Notes: generated from the letters alone by a model not told the origin. Positions 1 through 9,656 are shown, numbered from the stretch's first letter. The stretch is DNA of 64,000 nucleotides from Hymenobacter volaticus (GCF_022921055.1 NZ_CP095061.1:1961501-2025500); one strand, 5' to 3'. A program made the numbers and translations.

Positions 1-31
1 CAAGCAGCTATTCACTCTCCAACCATTCGAC

Positions 32-370
32 ATGAAGAAATCCGAAATTCGTTTCAGCATCGCCCTCGACGACCAGAAAGTACCCGAGGCCATCAGCTGG
101 ACTGCCACCGATGCCGGCCCTGATATTCACTTTGCCAAGGCCATCAACATCGCTCTGTGGGACCGTGACGAGCGTGGCACCATGAAAATCGACCTTTGGA
201 CCAAGGAAATGCCCGTAGATGAAATGAAGCGTTTCTATGTAGATACAATGGGCGCCATGGCCGAAAGCATTATAACAGCCACTAACGACTCGGTAATGGC
301 AACCAAGATGCGCAACCTGTGCAAGGAGCTCATGAATCACATCGACGAAGAGGAACGCAAGCAGAGCTAA
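32..370 (+). CDS. gldC: Gliding motility protein GldC
   Basis: This 112-residue protein matches GldC, a small protein first found among the gliding-motility genes of Bacteroidota and widely kept in non-gliding members as well. It begins with a KKSEIRFSIALDD stretch and carries the family's DIHFAKAINIALWDR and TMKIDLWTKEMPVDEMKRF segments. No signal peptide or membrane segment is visible, so it is probably cytoplasmic. Its biochemical role is not known. GldB, its usual upstream partner, would lie before the window start, which cannot be checked here. The ATG at 32 gives the expected family length. A strong terminator follows at 416-452. The identification rests on recognition of the whole short sequence and is fairly sure. 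Confidence 0.9.
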   Translation: MKKSEIRFSIALDDQKVPEAISWTATDAGPDIHFAKAINIALWDRDERGTMKIDLWTKEMPVDEMKRFYVDTMGAMAESIITATNDSVMATKMRNLCKELMNHIDEEERKQS

Positions 371-415
371 TCTGTGGGTGCTATGCGCGTAGCATAAGCA
401 CTACGTAGTACCAAC

Positions 416-452
416 AGAAAGCCCCATCTGCGCGTCGCAGATGGGGCTTTCT
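416..452. terminator. Bidirectional rho-independent terminator
   Basis: A perfect 17-base inverted repeat (416-432 and 436-452) with a three-base loop has A and T flanks on both sides. It separates the convergent gldC and the secreted-protein gene at 479 and can serve both. Confidence 0.85.
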
Positions 453-478
453 ATTATAACTTGGCCGAAAGAAGCTTT

Positions 479-994
479 CTAGCGAGTTTGCTTAGGGGCT
501 GGATTACGGGCCGGGGCAATAGTTGCACCGCTGCTAGCTGGCGATGGGTTTTGCACCGACTTCACAAAATTTGAGTTCACGTTAGACGTACGCGAAGCAT
601 AGTCCCGGTCGTACTTGCGATACGTGGAGCGAGAGTCGTAGTAATTGCTGTATTGATCGTTGGAAAGAACAGCTTGCAGTTCTTTATCCCGCTCTTTGCA
701 CACTACGTCGCACTGCTGCGTAATAAGCTGGTTGTTGCCAGCATAGCGTTGCTCGATAGCGGCCATTTTAGCTACTTTATCCTCGTTGATGGCTCGCAGG
801 CGGGTAGACTGGTACCCATTCAAGCGCAAGTCGCGTGCCATCTGGTCGGATAGACGCTTAGCGCGTTCCTGTACCTGCGTTGTACGCGGCGACGCCTGAG
901 TTTTATCGGCAGGAGCGAGGGATGGCTGTTGCTGAGCCTGAATGCTAAGTGTGCTAGCAAGCAGCAGTAAGGCGAGGGCAAGTTGCTTTCTCAT
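479..994 (-). CDS. Small secreted protein of unknown function
   Basis: The protein has about 171 residues. It opens with a clear signal peptide (MRKQLALALLLLASTLSIQAQ), so it is exported to the periplasm or beyond. The ATG at 994 is chosen over one five codons upstream because it begins directly with the basic and hydrophobic signal. The mature part has a proline, glutamine and serine-rich beginning. A helical central region follows (about residues 40-115) with an RAKRLSDQMARDLRLN stretch and QLITQQCDVVCKERDKELQAVLSNDQ, the latter holding two cysteines. The tail is low in complexity. The helical part is loosely like small periplasmic helical proteins of Bacteroidota, but I do not recognise a named family. 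It is convergent with gldC and its gene starts just past the dcd terminator. Confidence 0.6.
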   Translation of the reverse strand: MRKQLALALLLLASTLSIQAQQQPSLAPADKTQASPRTTQVQERAKRLSDQMARDLRLNGYQSTRLRAINEDKVAKMAAIEQRYAGNNQLITQQCDVVCKERDKELQAVLSNDQYSNYYDSRSTYRKYDRDYASRTSNVNSNFVKSVQNPSPASSGATIAPARNPAPKQTR

Positions 995-1026
995 CGGTCG
1001 ATATATCAATATGAAGTTGAAAAAGA

Positions 1027-1071
1027 AGACATCCAGCTTCTTACAGATAAATTGTAAGCTGCCGGATGTCT
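1027..1071 (-). terminator. Rho-independent terminator downstream of dcd
   Basis: Arms 1027-1045 and 1053-1071 form an imperfect stem (AGACATCC with its complement at the base). Read on the minus strand it is followed by TCTTCTTTTTC, as expected for a terminator of the dcd transcript. Confidence 0.7.
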
Positions 1072-1167
1072 CTTCCTAACGAAAAACAGTGCCAAGGAGT
1101 TTATTGCATGTGCTGAGTTTCTTAAGAAAATAATTACGCAAGCCGCTTAGACCTTGCTAGCTACTTG

Positions 1168-1704
1168 TTAGAACCTATTTTTCCACATCATCGACTCCAC
1201 TGGCCTGTCGGTGCGGTCGTTGTATTTGGCGTTGGCTTTGCGGTTGTAGAAGGTCTCAACGTCGCCTTGCACGGTGAAGTAAATGAGCTGGCCTACCGGC
1301 ATACCGTGGTAGACCCGCACCGGCATCGACACACTAATTTCCAGGGTCCAGTGGTTGCAGAAGCCGATGTCGCCTTTGCCGGCCGTCGCGTGGATGTCGA
1401 TGCCGAGCCGGCCGACGCTGCTTTTGCCTTCTAAGAAAGGAACGTGGGCGTGGCTTTCGGTATACTCTTCAGTGACGCCCAAGTACAGCACGCCGGGTTG
1501 CAGCACAAAGCCTTCGACGGGAATCTCGAATTGCTCTATCTCGTTGTGTTTGCGGGCATCCAGCACGGCGTCGCGGTAGGTGGCGAGGTAACGGCCCAGG
1601 TGCACATCATACGAGTTGGTGCCAAGACAAGTGCGGTCATACGGCTCAATAATGATATTGCCCCGCTCAATTTCGGCGAGAATCTGCTGGTCAGTCAGGA
1701 TCAT
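1168..1704 (-). CDS. dcd: dCTP deaminase
   Basis: The 178-residue enzyme deaminates dCTP to dUTP in the cytoplasm, the first step towards dTTP by this route. The family's N-terminal MILTDQQILAEIERG and TNSYDVHLG segments are present. So is the active-site block with EGKSSVGRLGIDIHATAGKGD and, after it, WTLEISV. The length agrees with bacterial Dcd. The ATG at 1704 fits the family start exactly. The gene is the last of three minus-strand genes (2570-2025, 1995-1726, 1704-1168) with short gaps, and a terminator follows at 1027-1071. Whether it is the mono-functional deaminase or the bifunctional dCTP deaminase/dUTPase cannot be settled by eye. Confidence 0.92.
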   Translation of the reverse strand: MILTDQQILAEIERGNIIIEPYDRTCLGTNSYDVHLGRYLATYRDAVLDARKHNEIEQFEIPVEGFVLQPGVLYLGVTEEYTESHAHVPFLEGKSSVGRLGIDIHATAGKGDIGFCNHWTLEISVSMPVRVYHGMPVGQLIYFTVQGDVETFYNRKANAKYNDRTDRPVESMMWKNRF

Positions 1705-1725
1705 AAGGGATGGAGTGCAGAGGTA

Positions 1726-1995
1726 TTAAGTGTTCTCGTCCTCGTCTTCGTAGCGGTCTTCGGGTAAGGCGTTGGTAGAGCGGCGCGTAGGAGGCGTACC
1801 CGTTTGGCGGCCCTGGTCGTCGGCAAGGGCGTCGAGGCGGTTGCGCAGATCAGGCAAAACGCTGGTAACTAAGAAGAGCAACAGCAACACCGAGGCGCCA
1901 GACAGCATCAGAGTCAAGTAGTCCACCCAATCGTGCTCCACGGCTTTGTCAAGCGTTCTTGAACTGGCTGTAGGAGTAGCGGCGTTAGCTGACAC
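1726..1995 (-). CDS. Small single-pass membrane protein, unknown function
   Basis: This is an 89-residue reading frame. A hydrophilic N-terminus is followed by one membrane segment at about residues 27-46 (YLTLMLSGASVLLLLFLVTS). A charged, proline-rich C-terminal tail follows. The first usable start is GTG at 1995, 29 bases after the stop of the upstream gene, so the pair may be co-transcribed with dcd. I do not recognise a family. Because the start is GTG next to a run of five C, and other genes in this window have lost one base in such runs, the true N-terminus could lie elsewhere. Confidence 0.5.
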   Translation of the reverse strand: MSANAATPTASSRTLDKAVEHDWVDYLTLMLSGASVLLLLFLVTSVLPDLRNRLDALADDQGRQTGTPPTRRSTNALPEDRYEDEDENT

Positions 1996-2024
1996 TGGGG
2001 GAGCCGGATCTTCGGGCGCAGTAG

Positions 2025-2570
2025 TTAGGGGGCATCTACATCGGCGGGTGGTACAGCAGCCCCGTCAGCAGCTAGTTCATCGGGAGCGGCATCTTCGGAG
2101 GCGTTGAACTGAGCGGCACTCTGCTGAATAAAGCGCTCCAATCCCCGGATAAGGGATACTCGCTCGTCGCGAGGCAGCACTCGGACAAAAAACTCGAAGT
2201 TCTTGTCAACCAAGATACTGCGCAGCTGCTTTTCAAACTCGGTTAGGTCGGTGCGGCCGCGGCCGAAGCGGTTTTTGTACCGCTCCGACACGCCGTTGTA
2301 GTTCTGAAACAGTTTTTGCAGATCAGCCCGGCCGTCGAAATCATTGAAATCTTTACGGGCCTTCGCTGTGCGTAGCGAGACTGGAAATTTGCGCCGCGTA
2401 AACGACTTGTCGTACACGGTTTCCATGGTCCGGAAATTCAACTCATCAACGGTGCGGTCGAACAAGCGTTTGTTGGCTGCGGCTGCCGATTCCGTCTGCG
2501 CCCGGAGTAGATAAGGTGTTGCAAGCCATAAAACCAGGAATAGCGGCAGAAAGAGTCGAAGTCGAGGCAT
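2025..2570 (-). CDS. Secreted protein of unknown function
   Basis: From the ATG at 2570 the product is 181 residues and opens with a signal peptide (MPRLRLFLPLFLVLWLATPY, cleavage probably after LRAQ). A longer frame reaches 2711, but it lacks sense as a protein start. A TACCTTTG promoter element also lies at 2592-2599, just upstream of 2570, so the shorter form is chosen. The mature protein is charged and probably helical (KLFQNYNGVSERYKNRFGRGR, LVDKNFEFFVRVLPRDERV). It ends in an acidic, alanine and proline-rich tail. I do not recognise the family. It is first in a likely operon with the membrane protein at 1726 and dcd. Confidence 0.55.
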   Translation of the reverse strand: MPRLRLFLPLFLVLWLATPYLLRAQTESAAAANKRLFDRTVDELNFRTMETVYDKSFTRRKFPVSLRTAKARKDFNDFDGRADLQKLFQNYNGVSERYKNRFGRGRTDLTEFEKQLRSILVDKNFEFFVRVLPRDERVSLIRGLERFIQQSAAQFNASEDAAPDELAADGAAVPPADVDAP

Positions 2571-3188
2571 AGAGGCAAGTAGGTTTAGCGGCAAAGGTAA
2601 CCGCTGTTTCCCCTGGAATCTACTGCCAGCGCCAATTTGATGGCTTCTATGTTTGAATTTATTCTTGGTGTTTAGCAACAGAGTAAGCGTTATTAATACA
2701 CTAATTAACATTTCAAATTAATCTTCTAGACTATTCTGAAATATGTTTCAATTAAATACAAACTGATATAATTTAGATGCTTATAATAAAAAGGCCTACC
2801 TATTTTATATTAGTAATTGCACGGTAAATTGTGATTATTATCTACAATAAAAATGAACAATGTTCATTATTTATTTTTACAGATGGCAAGTTTAAATAGG
2901 TACTAAATGAGGGGTGATAAAGCTGCTATATATGGCTGTGGCTTTATTACTAAATTGTTAGCAATAGGCTTTTTAGCTTCTGTGAATTGGATAAATATAA
3001 TTTGCATTATGTAAAGCTTGTTAAACTATTTTAATGTTAAGCGCAAATTATATTCTTCACTGAACTATATAGGCGGTAATGTTATTAGTGTCACTTGATA
3101 TTGCATGGCTAAATTTGTTGCCTGTTTCTTCATAGGCTTCTTTGCTTGTAGTTTCTGGGTGATTTCAAAACAACATTTTGCGTTTTAA
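2571..3188. other. AT-rich intergenic region
   Basis: This 618-base gap is much richer in A and T than its surroundings and separates divergent genes. It holds the promoter of the gene at 2570 and a 17-base palindrome at 2852-2868 (AATGAAC, three bases, GTTCATT), a possible operator. No convincing gene or RNA is seen. Confidence 0.5.
2592..2599 (-). promoter_or_regulatory. Bacteroidota -7 promoter element (TACCTTTG)
   Basis: Read on the minus strand the site is TACCTTTG, a match to TAnnTTTG, 21 bases before the ATG at 2570. No good TTG -33 element is seen at the usual distance. Confidence 0.5.
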
Positions 3189-4526
3189 ATGAAGAAAAAA
3201 TTACTTGGATGTAGTGGCCTGTTGCTGCTACTGCCATGCTTTTCCTTTTACACGGAAAGTATCAGCGATTCTTCTCTCTGGCGGGTGCCATTCGCTCAAA
3301 ACACAGAGGAGGCTTTTGAAACGGGTGTGAAGTCCGAGTACTCCAGCGGATCGGTCGCGCTCAACACAGGTAGCTGGACGCTCAATGATGCCGTGCTAGG
3401 AAATACGGCGGCCGACCACAAAAACGGAACCCAAGCAGTGCGCCTCCAGCAGGGAGGAAGCCTGACGATGGAGTTTTATCTGCCTACAGGCGCCTCTACC
3501 GTAACTGTGCAGCACGCCGTGTATGGTGCCGATGCGAGCAGCAGCTGGGAGCTTTTCGCCCAATCGGAGTCGTGCAACTGCAACAAATGGACGAAGGTGG
3601 GCTCGACCGTGCTGACCACTTCTTCTACCTTGCAGGCGGCGGCCTTTACCGTCAATATTTCGGGCCGCGTTAAGTTCGAGATTCGTAAAACCTCTGGTGG
3701 CAAGGCTCGCTTAAACATAGATGATTTTGCTGTCACGGAGTTTGGGGTAGCGCAGCCTTCCCTCGACAACAGCAGCCTCGCGCTAGGCAATCCAAGCGGT
3801 GCTGTTACGGATGCTAACAGCCCCAACAACTACTTGCTGGTAAAGCCGCAGTTCACGATAGGCTACGACCGTGACCAAGGCAAGCCCAACTGGGTAAGCT
3901 GGCACCTCGACATTTCGGACCGCGGTGCGGCCGACCGCCAAGACGACTTCCGCAACGATACGGCGCTACCAACAGGCTGGTATCAAGCGCAGTCGAACAG
4001 CTACAATGGCAGCGTGACAGGGTTTGACCGGGGCCACAACTGCCCTTCGGCCGACCGTACCTCGTCGGTGGAAAACAACTCCGCTACGTTCTTCATGACG
4101 AACATGATGCCGCAGTCGTCGAAGAACAACCAGGGGCCTTGGGCTGATCTGGAGGATTATACCCGCACTTTCCTGCCGGGCAACGAGATGTACGTCGTGT
4201 GCGGTAGCTACGGAAAAGGGGGCATTGGTTCAACGGGCGTGCGCTACGAGACGCTGGATAACGGCCGCATTACGGTGCCTTCCGACTGCTGGAAGGTTAT
4301 TGTTATTCTGCCGGTTGGCGACAACGATGCGGCCCGCGTGAATGCCAACACTCGCGTCATTGCCGTGAACATGCCCAACATCAACGACATCAATCCGAAT
4401 TGGGGCACTTACCGCACTACGGTTGATGCTATTGAGGCAGCTACTGGCTACGACTTGCTGTCGAACCTGCCGATTGAAGTGCAGAATGCTATTGAGTCGA
4501 AAGTCGACAATGGCCCGGTATTGTAA
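3189..4526 (+). CDS. Secreted DNA/RNA non-specific endonuclease
   Basis: The 445-residue protein has a signal peptide (MKKKLLGCSGLLLLLPCFSF). It then has a beta-rich domain at about residues 45-185 that ends in RLNIDDFAVTEF, a type often joined to Bacteroidota surface enzymes. The C-terminal half (about 215-440) is a NUC1/endonuclease NS domain. The catalytic DRGH motif is visible in GFDRGHNCPSADRT, followed by FFMTNMMPQSSKNNQGPWADLE, where the asparagines bind Mg2+. It should cleave DNA and RNA outside the cytoplasm, for nutrient scavenging or removal of extracellular DNA. No T9SS sorting domain is seen, so it may stay in the periplasm. The next gene, 42 bases on, encodes a T9SS surface protein and may share its transcript. 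Confidence 0.88.
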   Translation: MKKKLLGCSGLLLLLPCFSFYTESISDSSLWRVPFAQNTEEAFETGVKSEYSSGSVALNTGSWTLNDAVLGNTAADHKNGTQAVRLQQGGSLTMEFYLPTGASTVTVQHAVYGADASSSWELFAQSESCNCNKWTKVGSTVLTTSSTLQAAAFTVNISGRVKFEIRKTSGGKARLNIDDFAVTEFGVAQPSLDNSSLALGNPSGAVTDANSPNNYLLVKPQFTIGYDRDQGKPNWVSWHLDISDRGAADRQDDFRNDTALPTGWYQAQSNSYNGSVTGFDRGHNCPSADRTSSVENNSATFFMTNMMPQSSKNNQGPWADLEDYTRTFLPGNEMYVVCGSYGKGGIGSTGVRYETLDNGRITVPSDCWKVIVILPVGDNDAARVNANTRVIAVNMPNINDINPNWGTYRTTVDAIEAATGYDLLSNLPIEVQNAIESKVDNGPVL

Positions 4527-4568
4527 GGCCACTTCCTTCCAGATTTTCTCAACGACATCATCGTCTAT

Positions 4569-7500
4569 ATGACACAGTTTTATAAAGCTGCTCGGAAGCT
4601 TGGATACTTGCCGTCCTTCCTAGTGTGCTTGTTCTTTTTCAGTGCCCAGCTCAGCTGGGGGCAAACAGTACCTTACCCGCTTGCGGGCGGAACGTACACA
4701 GAGAGTTTCAATACTATTGGTACTGGCTCTGCTACTTCCACTACTGGCTGGTCGAGCAATTTCGCTTCGGGTACCGGAGCGAATCGTTTCAGCGTGGCCA
4801 CAGCTATTGCCCCATCCACGTTGCCGAGTGCGAATACGGTATTTGTGAGTGGTAGCTCCGGTGGGGTGCAGAAGGGTACTGAGGCGATTGTACTTCTAGC
4901 TACTGGTGCAACACCTGAGGGTTCAAGCGCCGCTGCTTTTGATCTGAACCTGGATTTCACCGCGAGTGCCGCCGGCAGTATTTCGCTGGATTGGGCCGAG
5001 GTAGATAACACGTCAGGGAGTCGCCAGGCAACGTTCAAGCTTCAAACAAATACTGGGACCAACGGTGCCTTCGTCGACTTGCCTGGCTCCACAGTGCTGA
5101 TTACCAACTTTGTCGCAACGAAAGGTAGCTTGACGGCCTTGCCATTGCCTGCCGCTTTTGCGAACAAAGCCGACGCTAAAATCCGCTTCTATATAACGAA
5201 TGTAGGGAGCGGTGATAACTCAACCCGTACAGGCAGCCGTCCGAAAATCAGCCTTGATAACATTGTGGTTTCTACCGGCACGGGTACGCCTACGCCGACG
5301 AATAGCATCACTACTACATCGTCGAGCTTCAGTAGCCCATACTGCGTGACGGCTACTACCGGCAGCACCCCTTTCAACGTTGCTTATACAACGACTGGCA
5401 CCGTTACGGGTACATTCAAAGCGCAGTTGTCGAATGCTTCGGGTAGCTTCGCTACTGGCACCACATTCATTGGGGAAGGAACTAGTTCGCCTATTTCGGC
5501 TACTATTCCGGCCAGCACGGCCAGCGGTACAGGCTATCGCGTGCGGGTAATAAACGAAGTAGCGTCCATCAACGGCACGGATAACGGCACTAACCTGACC
5601 ATCAATCTTGGTTCGGCAAGTAATACGGTAGCCGTGACGCCAACAGCAACCCAAACCATTACGCTAACGGGCTCCGGCACTACCTTGAACGCCACGGCCG
5701 CTACAGGCTCTACTTTTACCTGGCAATACGGCACAAGTGCTACTGGTCCTTTCACTACAACGCTTGCTAGCGCTACTGGTGCTACCTACCAGCCTAAGGG
5801 CGCGGACTTCGGCGCGGCGGGCACCTATTATGTAGTAGCCAACGCAAGTGCCACTACGCCTTGTGGCCCGGCTACTGGTAAGAGCGAACCGGTTGCTATT
5901 ACTGTGTCGGTGCCGCAACCAGAAATTACCACTTCGGTGACAGCCGTGCCAGCTTTCGGTAGTACGGTAGTAGGTGCTGCTTCTGTGGCGAAGAGCTTCA
6001 CGGTGAGCGGTACCGGTCTTACTTCAGCGCTGCTTGTTACGCCGCCAGCCGGTTTTGAAATTCGTACGGGCACGCAGCCGTTTGCTTGCTGTGTTATTCA
6101 GCTCCAACCAAACAACGGCACCGTCAACCCAACTACTATTGAGGTGCGCTTTGCTCCGACAGCAACACAACCGTATCAGGCTACTATTCCGGTAACCAGC
6201 ACAGGTTTTCCAGGGCAATCCGTAGCGGTAAGTGGGGTTAGCTCGACGCCCGTATATCCGGCCACGGTGAGCACAGCGGCCCTAACCAACGTGGCGCCAA
6301 CAAGCGCTACCACGGGTGGCACCATTGAGCCCGATGGCGGCAGTGCTGTTACAGCACGCGGTGTGGTGTGGGCCAAAACGCCAAACCCGGTGCTAGGTGC
6401 TTTGAAAACAACTGACGGTGCTGGCGCCGGAACATTTGCCAGCAGCATCACAGGTCTGGTGCCTGGCACCACCTATTATGTGCGGGCGTATGCTACCAAC
6501 GGTGCAGGAACAACGTACGGCGAAGAATTCACTCTGACTTCTGTGGAAGTGCCATTGGCAACCGAGCCAACGCAGTCGGCAACATTAGTAGCTAGCCAAG
6601 TCACTGGCACCTCTATTCAGTTGGCTTTGAACGGCGGCAACGGAGCCAAGCATTTGGTGGTAGCTCGCCTCGGTGGGCCCGTAGACGCACTTCCTGTTGA
6701 TGCTACTACGTATGCAGACAGCACGCTGTTCGGCAAAGGAGCCGTGCTCGGTACCGGCAACTACGTGGTATACGCGGGCTCCAGCGACACAGTGTTGGTT
6801 AGTGGCCTACGACCCAACACAGCGTATTCTTTTGCTGTTTTCGAGTACACCGACAACAACACGGCCTACGCGGAAAACTACCTAACCACGTCGTCGGGTA
6901 CGTTAAGCAAAACCACGTCAGCACTGCCAGCGACGCTGTTGCTAGAAGAAAATTTCGACTACACGGCCGGCGCAGCCCTGACTTTAAACAACTGGACAGC
7001 ACATAGCCCGGGCACCAACCCCATCACCGTTACGTCGGGTGGTTTAAGCTATGATAGTTATAGCGCCAGCGGCATCGGCAATGCAGCAGCGCTGAAAACC
7101 AGCGGAGAAGACTTGAATCGGAAGTTTAGCGCGGTGTATGCCCGCACGCCGGTGTACGCTTCGTTTCTGGTGAAAGTAACTAGCGCCAACACAGCCGGTG
7201 ACTATTTCTTCCACTTAGGTACCGCCACAACAAACTCCAGCTTTTACAAAGGCCGGTTATATGTTCGTAGCAGCACAGCTGGTAAAATTCAGTTTGGTCT
7301 CAGCAATAACACCACTCCTGGCCCCGAATACTCGACTACCAACTACGACGTGAATGCCACCTACTTGCTAGTGGTGAAGTACGGGTTCGATGAAACGGGC
7401 AACACAGCGCAGTTATTTGTCAATCCTGCTTTGAATGCCGAGCCAACTGTTGCGGAAATTGAATCCAAAGAAACGGGCAGTTCACCTTCAGATATCGGTT

Positions 7501-9638
7501 CTGTTGCACTGCGGCAAGGCAGCGCATCAAATGCGGCTCAATTGACAGTTGATGGTATTCGGGTAGGCAATTCTTACCGAGTAGTGCGCACCGGACTTAC
7601 CTGTTTGCAGCCGGAGCCGGCCTTCACTGCAATTACCGTGTGTGTGGGTGCAGCCACTGCCTTCAGCAATACTTCCAAAGTCGTAGAAAACAATGCCACC
7701 TATTCTTGGGACGTAGACGGCGACGGCAAAGAGGATTACAACACCAAAAACGTTTCGCACATCTACGCCGCAGCCGGTACTTATCCGGTTACGCTGACCA
7801 TCAAGCAAGGCGCTTGCTCCGATAGCTACACGCAGCAAGTAACGGTACGTGCTCTGCCAACCGTGGCCCTGAGCGGCACTGCAACCGTCTGCGCGGGTAC
7901 TAGCACAAAGCTGGCTCTGCACCTGACCGGTGTGGCACCTTGGACCGTGAAATACTCGACCGATGGCGGCACCACCTCTACTGCGCTAACAATCAATGCT
8001 GGTGAGGTATTAAGTGTCGGTGATTATCTGCTGACAGTGAGCCCAACGGCTACTACCACCTACACGTTGGTAGCCGTATCGGATGGCAACTGTGAGGGCT
8101 TGGCTCCGAAAGGCTCGGCCACCGTGACGGTCAATACCGTGCCAGTGCTTGCGCTGCCGACCATTCCGGCCACCAACGCCACGGCAGGTTTGCGCGGTGC
8201 TTCGGTTGCCTTCGTTGCTACGGCTACGGGCAGCACGCCAGCACCAACTATCACGTACTCGATTGTAAATAACGGAGTCGTAACACCCATCAAGTCGCCC
8301 TACGTCTTCCCATTGGGTACGACCACGGTAACGGCAACGGCCACCAACGACTGCGGCACCACCTCGGCTATTTTCGCCGTGACGGTGCAAAGCCCAACTA
8401 CCATCAGTGTACTGCACCAAAACGCTGACGGCATAGTGGCGAACAACGTTATCAAGCCTAACCTGCAACTAGTAAACAACAGCACCGCAGCCATTCCATA
8501 TTCGGAGTTGCGCGTGCGCTACTGGTTGACAGCCGAGGACTTCGCCACAATGGTGGCTACAATTGACTATGCGCAAGTAGGCACCGGCGCTGTAAAAGCG
8601 CAGTACGTACCCCTTACCGAGCCTGCAAAAGGTGCGGCAGGTTATGTAGAATACTCGTTCACTGCCGCAGCTGGCACGCTGCCGGCCGGTGGAAACTCAG
8701 GGGCTATCCAGTCGCGCATCAACAAGCAGACGCAAACCAACTTCAACGAAGCCGACGATTATTCTTATGCTGCCACCAGCACGTATCTGAAGAACGAGCG
8801 CATCACGGTGTACCGCAACGGGGAACTGATAGGTGGGGTAGAGCCAGCGTTGGAAACGTCTGTGACGAAGCTAGTAGCGTTGTCGCAGAACAGAGAGAAG
8901 AAAGCCACTTCCAACACCATCAGCACCTACTTGCAACTGCGCAACGAAGGCAATACAACCATTGCCTACAAGGACCTGACGGTGCGCTACTGGTTCAGCC
9001 CGGAGGGTACGCAGCAACTCAATTCGTACCTGGATTTCGCCGCGCTTGGAGCAAACAATGTGCAAGTAACCTTCGGCCAAGCTGGCAGCCAGACCTATGC
9101 CGAACTGCACTTTGCTGCTGGACTTGGCAACTTCTCGCCGCTCAGCACTACTGGCAACATTCAGTACCGTTTGGCGAAAGCAGACTGGTCTGATTTCAAC
9201 CAAGCCAATGACTTCTCGTACCAAGCAGCCGCAGCAACTTTAGTTGAAAACGCGCACATTACGGTGTATGTTCAAGGCCAACTGGTTTATGGTCAGGAGC
9301 CAACAGGTGCTACGCAAACCAGTGCCCGCAGCCAAAACGCTACGGCACTGGCTACCAGCCCAGCGGCAACTGCTTTAACTAGAAATGAAGTCAGCAGCTA
9401 CCCGAATCCGTTTGCGGGTCGTACCACCATCGCCTTCACTGCCGCGCAAGCTCAGAACTACCAGCTCGACGTTTACGATATGCAGGGCCGCTTAGTGCAG
9501 CATCTGCAAACCGGCAAAGCCCAAGCGGGGCAGTTGGTGCAGGTAGACTGGCAAGCCGGCAGCGCTCCGGCCGGCGTGTACATGGTCCGCCTGACCACTG
9601 GCACTACCGTACAACAGCTTAAGTTGGTTCTTCAATAA
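4569..9638 (+). CDS. Giant T9SS-exported multidomain surface protein with CBM3-like modules
   Basis: The protein has 1689 residues and a signal peptide ending near SAQLSWGQ. It is built from beta domains in this approximate order: an N-terminal sandwich (33-240), Ig-like repeats (240-450), a CHU-type segment (455-555), fibronectin III-like units (557-787), a LamG-like sandwich (792-1007), a PKD domain with SWDVDGDGKEDY (1017-1094), and a HYR-like unit. Two related modules follow (about 1277-1420 and 1430-1578), with LQLVNNSTAAIPYSELRVRYW and ITVYRNGEL, typical of family 3 carbohydrate-binding modules. The end (about 1605-1689) is a type A sorting domain with SSYPNPFAGRTTI and APAGVYMVRL, directing export and cell-surface attachment by T9SS. 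No catalytic domain is seen. It is likely a polysaccharide-binding adhesin. Confidence 0.85.
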   Translation: MTQFYKAARKLGYLPSFLVCLFFFSAQLSWGQTVPYPLAGGTYTESFNTIGTGSATSTTGWSSNFASGTGANRFSVATAIAPSTLPSANTVFVSGSSGGVQKGTEAIVLLATGATPEGSSAAAFDLNLDFTASAAGSISLDWAEVDNTSGSRQATFKLQTNTGTNGAFVDLPGSTVLITNFVATKGSLTALPLPAAFANKADAKIRFYITNVGSGDNSTRTGSRPKISLDNIVVSTGTGTPTPTNSITTTSSSFSSPYCVTATTGSTPFNVAYTTTGTVTGTFKAQLSNASGSFATGTTFIGEGTSSPISATIPASTASGTGYRVRVINEVASINGTDNGTNLTINLGSASNTVAVTPTATQTITLTGSGTTLNATAATGSTFTWQYGTSATGPFTTTLASATGATYQPKGADFGAAGTYYVVANASATTPCGPATGKSEPVAITVSVPQPEITTSVTAVPAFGSTVVGAASVAKSFTVSGTGLTSALLVTPPAGFEIRTGTQPFACCVIQLQPNNGTVNPTTIEVRFAPTATQPYQATIPVTSTGFPGQSVAVSGVSSTPVYPATVSTAALTNVAPTSATTGGTIEPDGGSAVTARGVVWAKTPNPVLGALKTTDGAGAGTFASSITGLVPGTTYYVRAYATNGAGTTYGEEFTLTSVEVPLATEPTQSATLVASQVTGTSIQLALNGGNGAKHLVVARLGGPVDALPVDATTYADSTLFGKGAVLGTGNYVVYAGSSDTVLVSGLRPNTAYSFAVFEYTDNNTAYAENYLTTSSGTLSKTTSALPATLLLEENFDYTAGAALTLNNWTAHSPGTNPITVTSGGLSYDSYSASGIGNAAALKTSGEDLNRKFSAVYARTPVYASFLVKVTSANTAGDYFFHLGTATTNSSFYKGRLYVRSSTAGKIQFGLSNNTTPGPEYSTTNYDVNATYLLVVKYGFDETGNTAQLFVNPALNAEPTVAEIESKETGSSPSDIGSVALRQGSASNAAQLTVDGIRVGNSYRVVRTGLTCLQPEPAFTAITVCVGAATAFSNTSKVVENNATYSWDVDGDGKEDYNTKNVSHIYAAAGTYPVTLTIKQGACSDSYTQQVTVRALPTVALSGTATVCAGTSTKLALHLTGVAPWTVKYSTDGGTTSTALTINAGEVLSVGDYLLTVSPTATTTYTLVAVSDGNCEGLAPKGSATVTVNTVPVLALPTIPATNATAGLRGASVAFVATATGSTPAPTITYSIVNNGVVTPIKSPYVFPLGTTTVTATATNDCGTTSAIFAVTVQSPTTISVLHQNADGIVANNVIKPNLQLVNNSTAAIPYSELRVRYWLTAEDFATMVATIDYAQVGTGAVKAQYVPLTEPAKGAAGYVEYSFTAAAGTLPAGGNSGAIQSRINKQTQTNFNEADDYSYAATSTYLKNERITVYRNGELIGGVEPALETSVTKLVALSQNREKKATSNTISTYLQLRNEGNTTIAYKDLTVRYWFSPEGTQQLNSYLDFAALGANNVQVTFGQAGSQTYAELHFAAGLGNFSPLSTTGNIQYRLAKADWSDFNQANDFSYQAAAATLVENAHITVYVQGQLVYGQEPTGATQTSARSQNATALATSPAATALTRNEVSSYPNPFAGRTTIAFTAAQAQNYQLDVYDMQGRLVQHLQTGKAQAGQLVQVDWQAGSAPAGVYMVRLTTGTTVQQLKLVLQ

Positions 9639-9656
9639 GCCTAACTTCAACGTCAC

